Below, one piece after another: positions 4,565 through 5,805 of a stretch of DNA of 5,805 nucleotides. Origin of the DNA: an uncultured Eubacteriales bacterium (lineage in GTDB: Bacteria > Bacillota > Clostridia > Oscillospirales > Acutalibacteraceae); assembly GCA_900317215.1 (NCBI GenBank), contig ONFW01000073.1:1-5805 (forward strand), given 5' to 3'. The notes beneath the pieces are model-generated. The model was not told the origin of the DNA and did no database searches. It saw only the letters and a program-made list of their open reading frames with translations. Numbering within the stretch: position 1 is the stretch's first letter; each line of letters opens with the position of its first letter. Made by a program: the position numbers and the translations under genes.

Positions 4565-5805
4565 TAAGCGTTATAAAGGCGGACGGCAGAACAGAGCTTG
4601 AGTTTCTCGCAAAAGTCGAGGAGAGAAACCGCAGCACCAACGATAACGTGTCTGCTGTCGTTAAGGAGATAATAGAAAATGTCAGAGTGAACGGCGACAA
4701 TGCCGTAAGGGAATATACAATAAAATTTGACGGCAAAGCGCCCGAAAGCTTTGAGGTGTCAAAGGAGGAAATAGAGGCAGCAGTGTCCTGCTGCGATCCT
4801 GAATTTGTGGATACGCTCAGAAAAGCTGCGGCTAATATAAGGGACTTCCATGAAAGACAGAAGCAGCAGAGCTGGCTGAATACAAAGGAAAACGGCGTCA
4901 TCATGGGTCAGAGGATCAGAGGACTTGCCCGTGTGGGGCTTTATGTTCCCGGCGGTACGGCGGCTTATCCGTCATCAGTTCTGATGAACGCTATACCTGC
5001 GAAGATAGCAGGGGTAAAGGAGCTTATTATGGTAACTCCTCCCTCGAAGGACGGCAGACCCAATCCCGATATAATGGCTGCAGCCGCTATAGCAGGAGTA
5101 GATCGTGTTTTCCTTATGGGAGGCGCACAGGCTGTTGCAGCGCTTGCATACGGCACCGACAGCGTGCCGAGGGTAGACAAGATAGTCGGTCCCGGAAATA
5201 TATTCGTCGCAACGGCTAAAAAGCTTCTCTACGGCGTTGTTGATATAGATATGATAGCAGGCCCGAGTGAGATACTTGTTCTTGCAGATGACAGCGCAAA
5301 GCCTGAATTTCTTGCCGCAGATCTCATGTCTCAGGCGGAGCATGACAGACTTGCCTCCGCTATCCTTGTCACGACCTCGCAGAGCCTTGCCGATGCAACG
5401 GTCAGAGAGCTTAAGCGTCAGGTGCAGTACCTTTCAAGAAAGGACATCATTGAGGAATCGCTTGCGAATTTCGGTGTGATAATCGTATGCGAGGATATGG
5501 ACAAGGCGGTGCAAATGGCAAATGACTTAGCACCTGAGCACCTTGAGGTATGCTGCCGTGAGCCTCTTGAATATATTGGCAGACTTGATAATGCCGGCTC
5601 GGTATTTCTGGGAAATTATTCTCCCGAGCCTCTGGGAGATTATTTTGCCGGTCCGAATCATGTTCTCCCCACAAGCGGCACAGCAAGGTTCTTCTCGCCG
5701 CTTTCGGTAGACAGCTTTGTGAAGAAGTCGAGCTTCATCTACTACACGGGCGCGGCCCTCGAAAAGGACAAGGACGATATAATCCGCTTTGCGAATACCG
5801 AGGGA
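4561..5805 (+). CDS. hisD: Histidinol dehydrogenase HisD (3' end cut by window edge)
   Basis: The frame starts at the ATG overlapping the hisG stop (ATGA at 4561-4564) and stays open to the right edge: 415 residues, about 10-20 short of the usual full length. HisD is a zinc-dependent dehydrogenase that oxidises L-histidinol to L-histidine in two NAD-dependent steps, the end of the pathway. The signature is clear: AGPSEILVLAD (233-243) then DLMSQAEHD (254-262). Zinc ligands Gln258, His261 and Asp360 (PLGDYFAGPNH) are present. The catalytic pair Glu326-His327 in LAPEHLEV matches Escherichia coli HisD numbering. GPGN (210-213) and PGGTAAYPSSV (130-140) belong to the nucleotide and substrate region. 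The fourth zinc ligand, the C-terminal His (419 in E. coli), would lie just past the edge, so its absence is due to the cut. AAGGAAAGGG (4541-4550) inside hisG may serve as ribosome binding site. Confidence 0.97.
   Translation, partial: MISVIKADGRTELEFLAKVEERNRSTNDNVSAVVKEIIENVRVNGDNAVREYTIKFDGKAPESFEVSKEEIEAAVSCCDPEFVDTLRKAAANIRDFHERQKQQSWLNTKENGVIMGQRIRGLARVGLYVPGGTAAYPSSVLMNAIPAKIAGVKELIMVTPPSKDGRPNPDIMAAAAIAGVDRVFLMGGAQAVAALAYGTDSVPRVDKIVGPGNIFVATAKKLLYGVVDIDMIAGPSEILVLADDSAKPEFLAADLMSQAEHDRLASAILVTTSQSLADATVRELKRQVQYLSRKDIIEESLANFGVIIVCEDMDKAVQMANDLAPEHLEVCCREPLEYIGRLDNAGSVFLGNYSPEPLGDYFAGPNHVLPTSGTARFFSPLSVDSFVKKSSFIYYTGAALEKDKDDIIRFANTEG

Overview
The window looks like ordinary chromosomal DNA from a low- to mid-GC clostridial Firmicute. 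The best guess is an Oscillospiraceae/Ruminococcus-like gut anaerobe. That rests on the heavy use of ATA and AGA codons, the Gram-positive type ribosome binding sites, the HisZ plus short HisG arrangement, and a secreted protein with tandem GG..PYKY repeats of a kind I associate with Ruminococcus-like surface proteins. The genus is an inference.

Layout. Bases 2-610 (+) are the 3' end of a large, probably secreted protein, of which two roughly 95-residue Ig-like repeats and the tail of a third are visible. It ends at a convergent junction (611-769) holding two hairpins: one directly after its stop codon, and one oriented to terminate the opposing gene. That opposing gene, 770-1123 (-), encodes a 117-residue XRE-type DNA-binding protein. 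A 475-base AT-rich divergent region (1124-1598) separates it from a cytoplasmic S66-family LD-carboxypeptidase-like gene (1599-2447, +). The divergent region carries a good minus-strand promoter far upstream of the XRE gene, a repeated AAATATTACC element overlapping its -10 box, a structured leader, and a weaker plus-strand promoter.

Bases 2615-5805 are the start of a histidine biosynthesis operon. A near-consensus extended -10 promoter is followed by a 20-base near-palindrome and then hisZ, hisG and hisD, the last running off the right edge. HisZ is a catalytically disabled histidyl-tRNA synthetase paralogue that serves as the regulatory subunit for the short HisG; together they catalyse the first step of the pathway. 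HisD catalyses the last two oxidations. hisZ and hisG are 4 bases apart, and hisG and hisD overlap by ATGA, so translation is probably coupled. There is no T-box and no His-rich leader peptide, so the palindrome just after the transcription start is the best candidate for a control site.

I see no CRISPR array, tRNA or rRNA gene, insertion sequence or phage module, and no evidence of a new multi-gene system. The points most worth a second look are regulatory: the his palindrome, the leader and operator-like repeats of the XRE gene, and the paired terminators.
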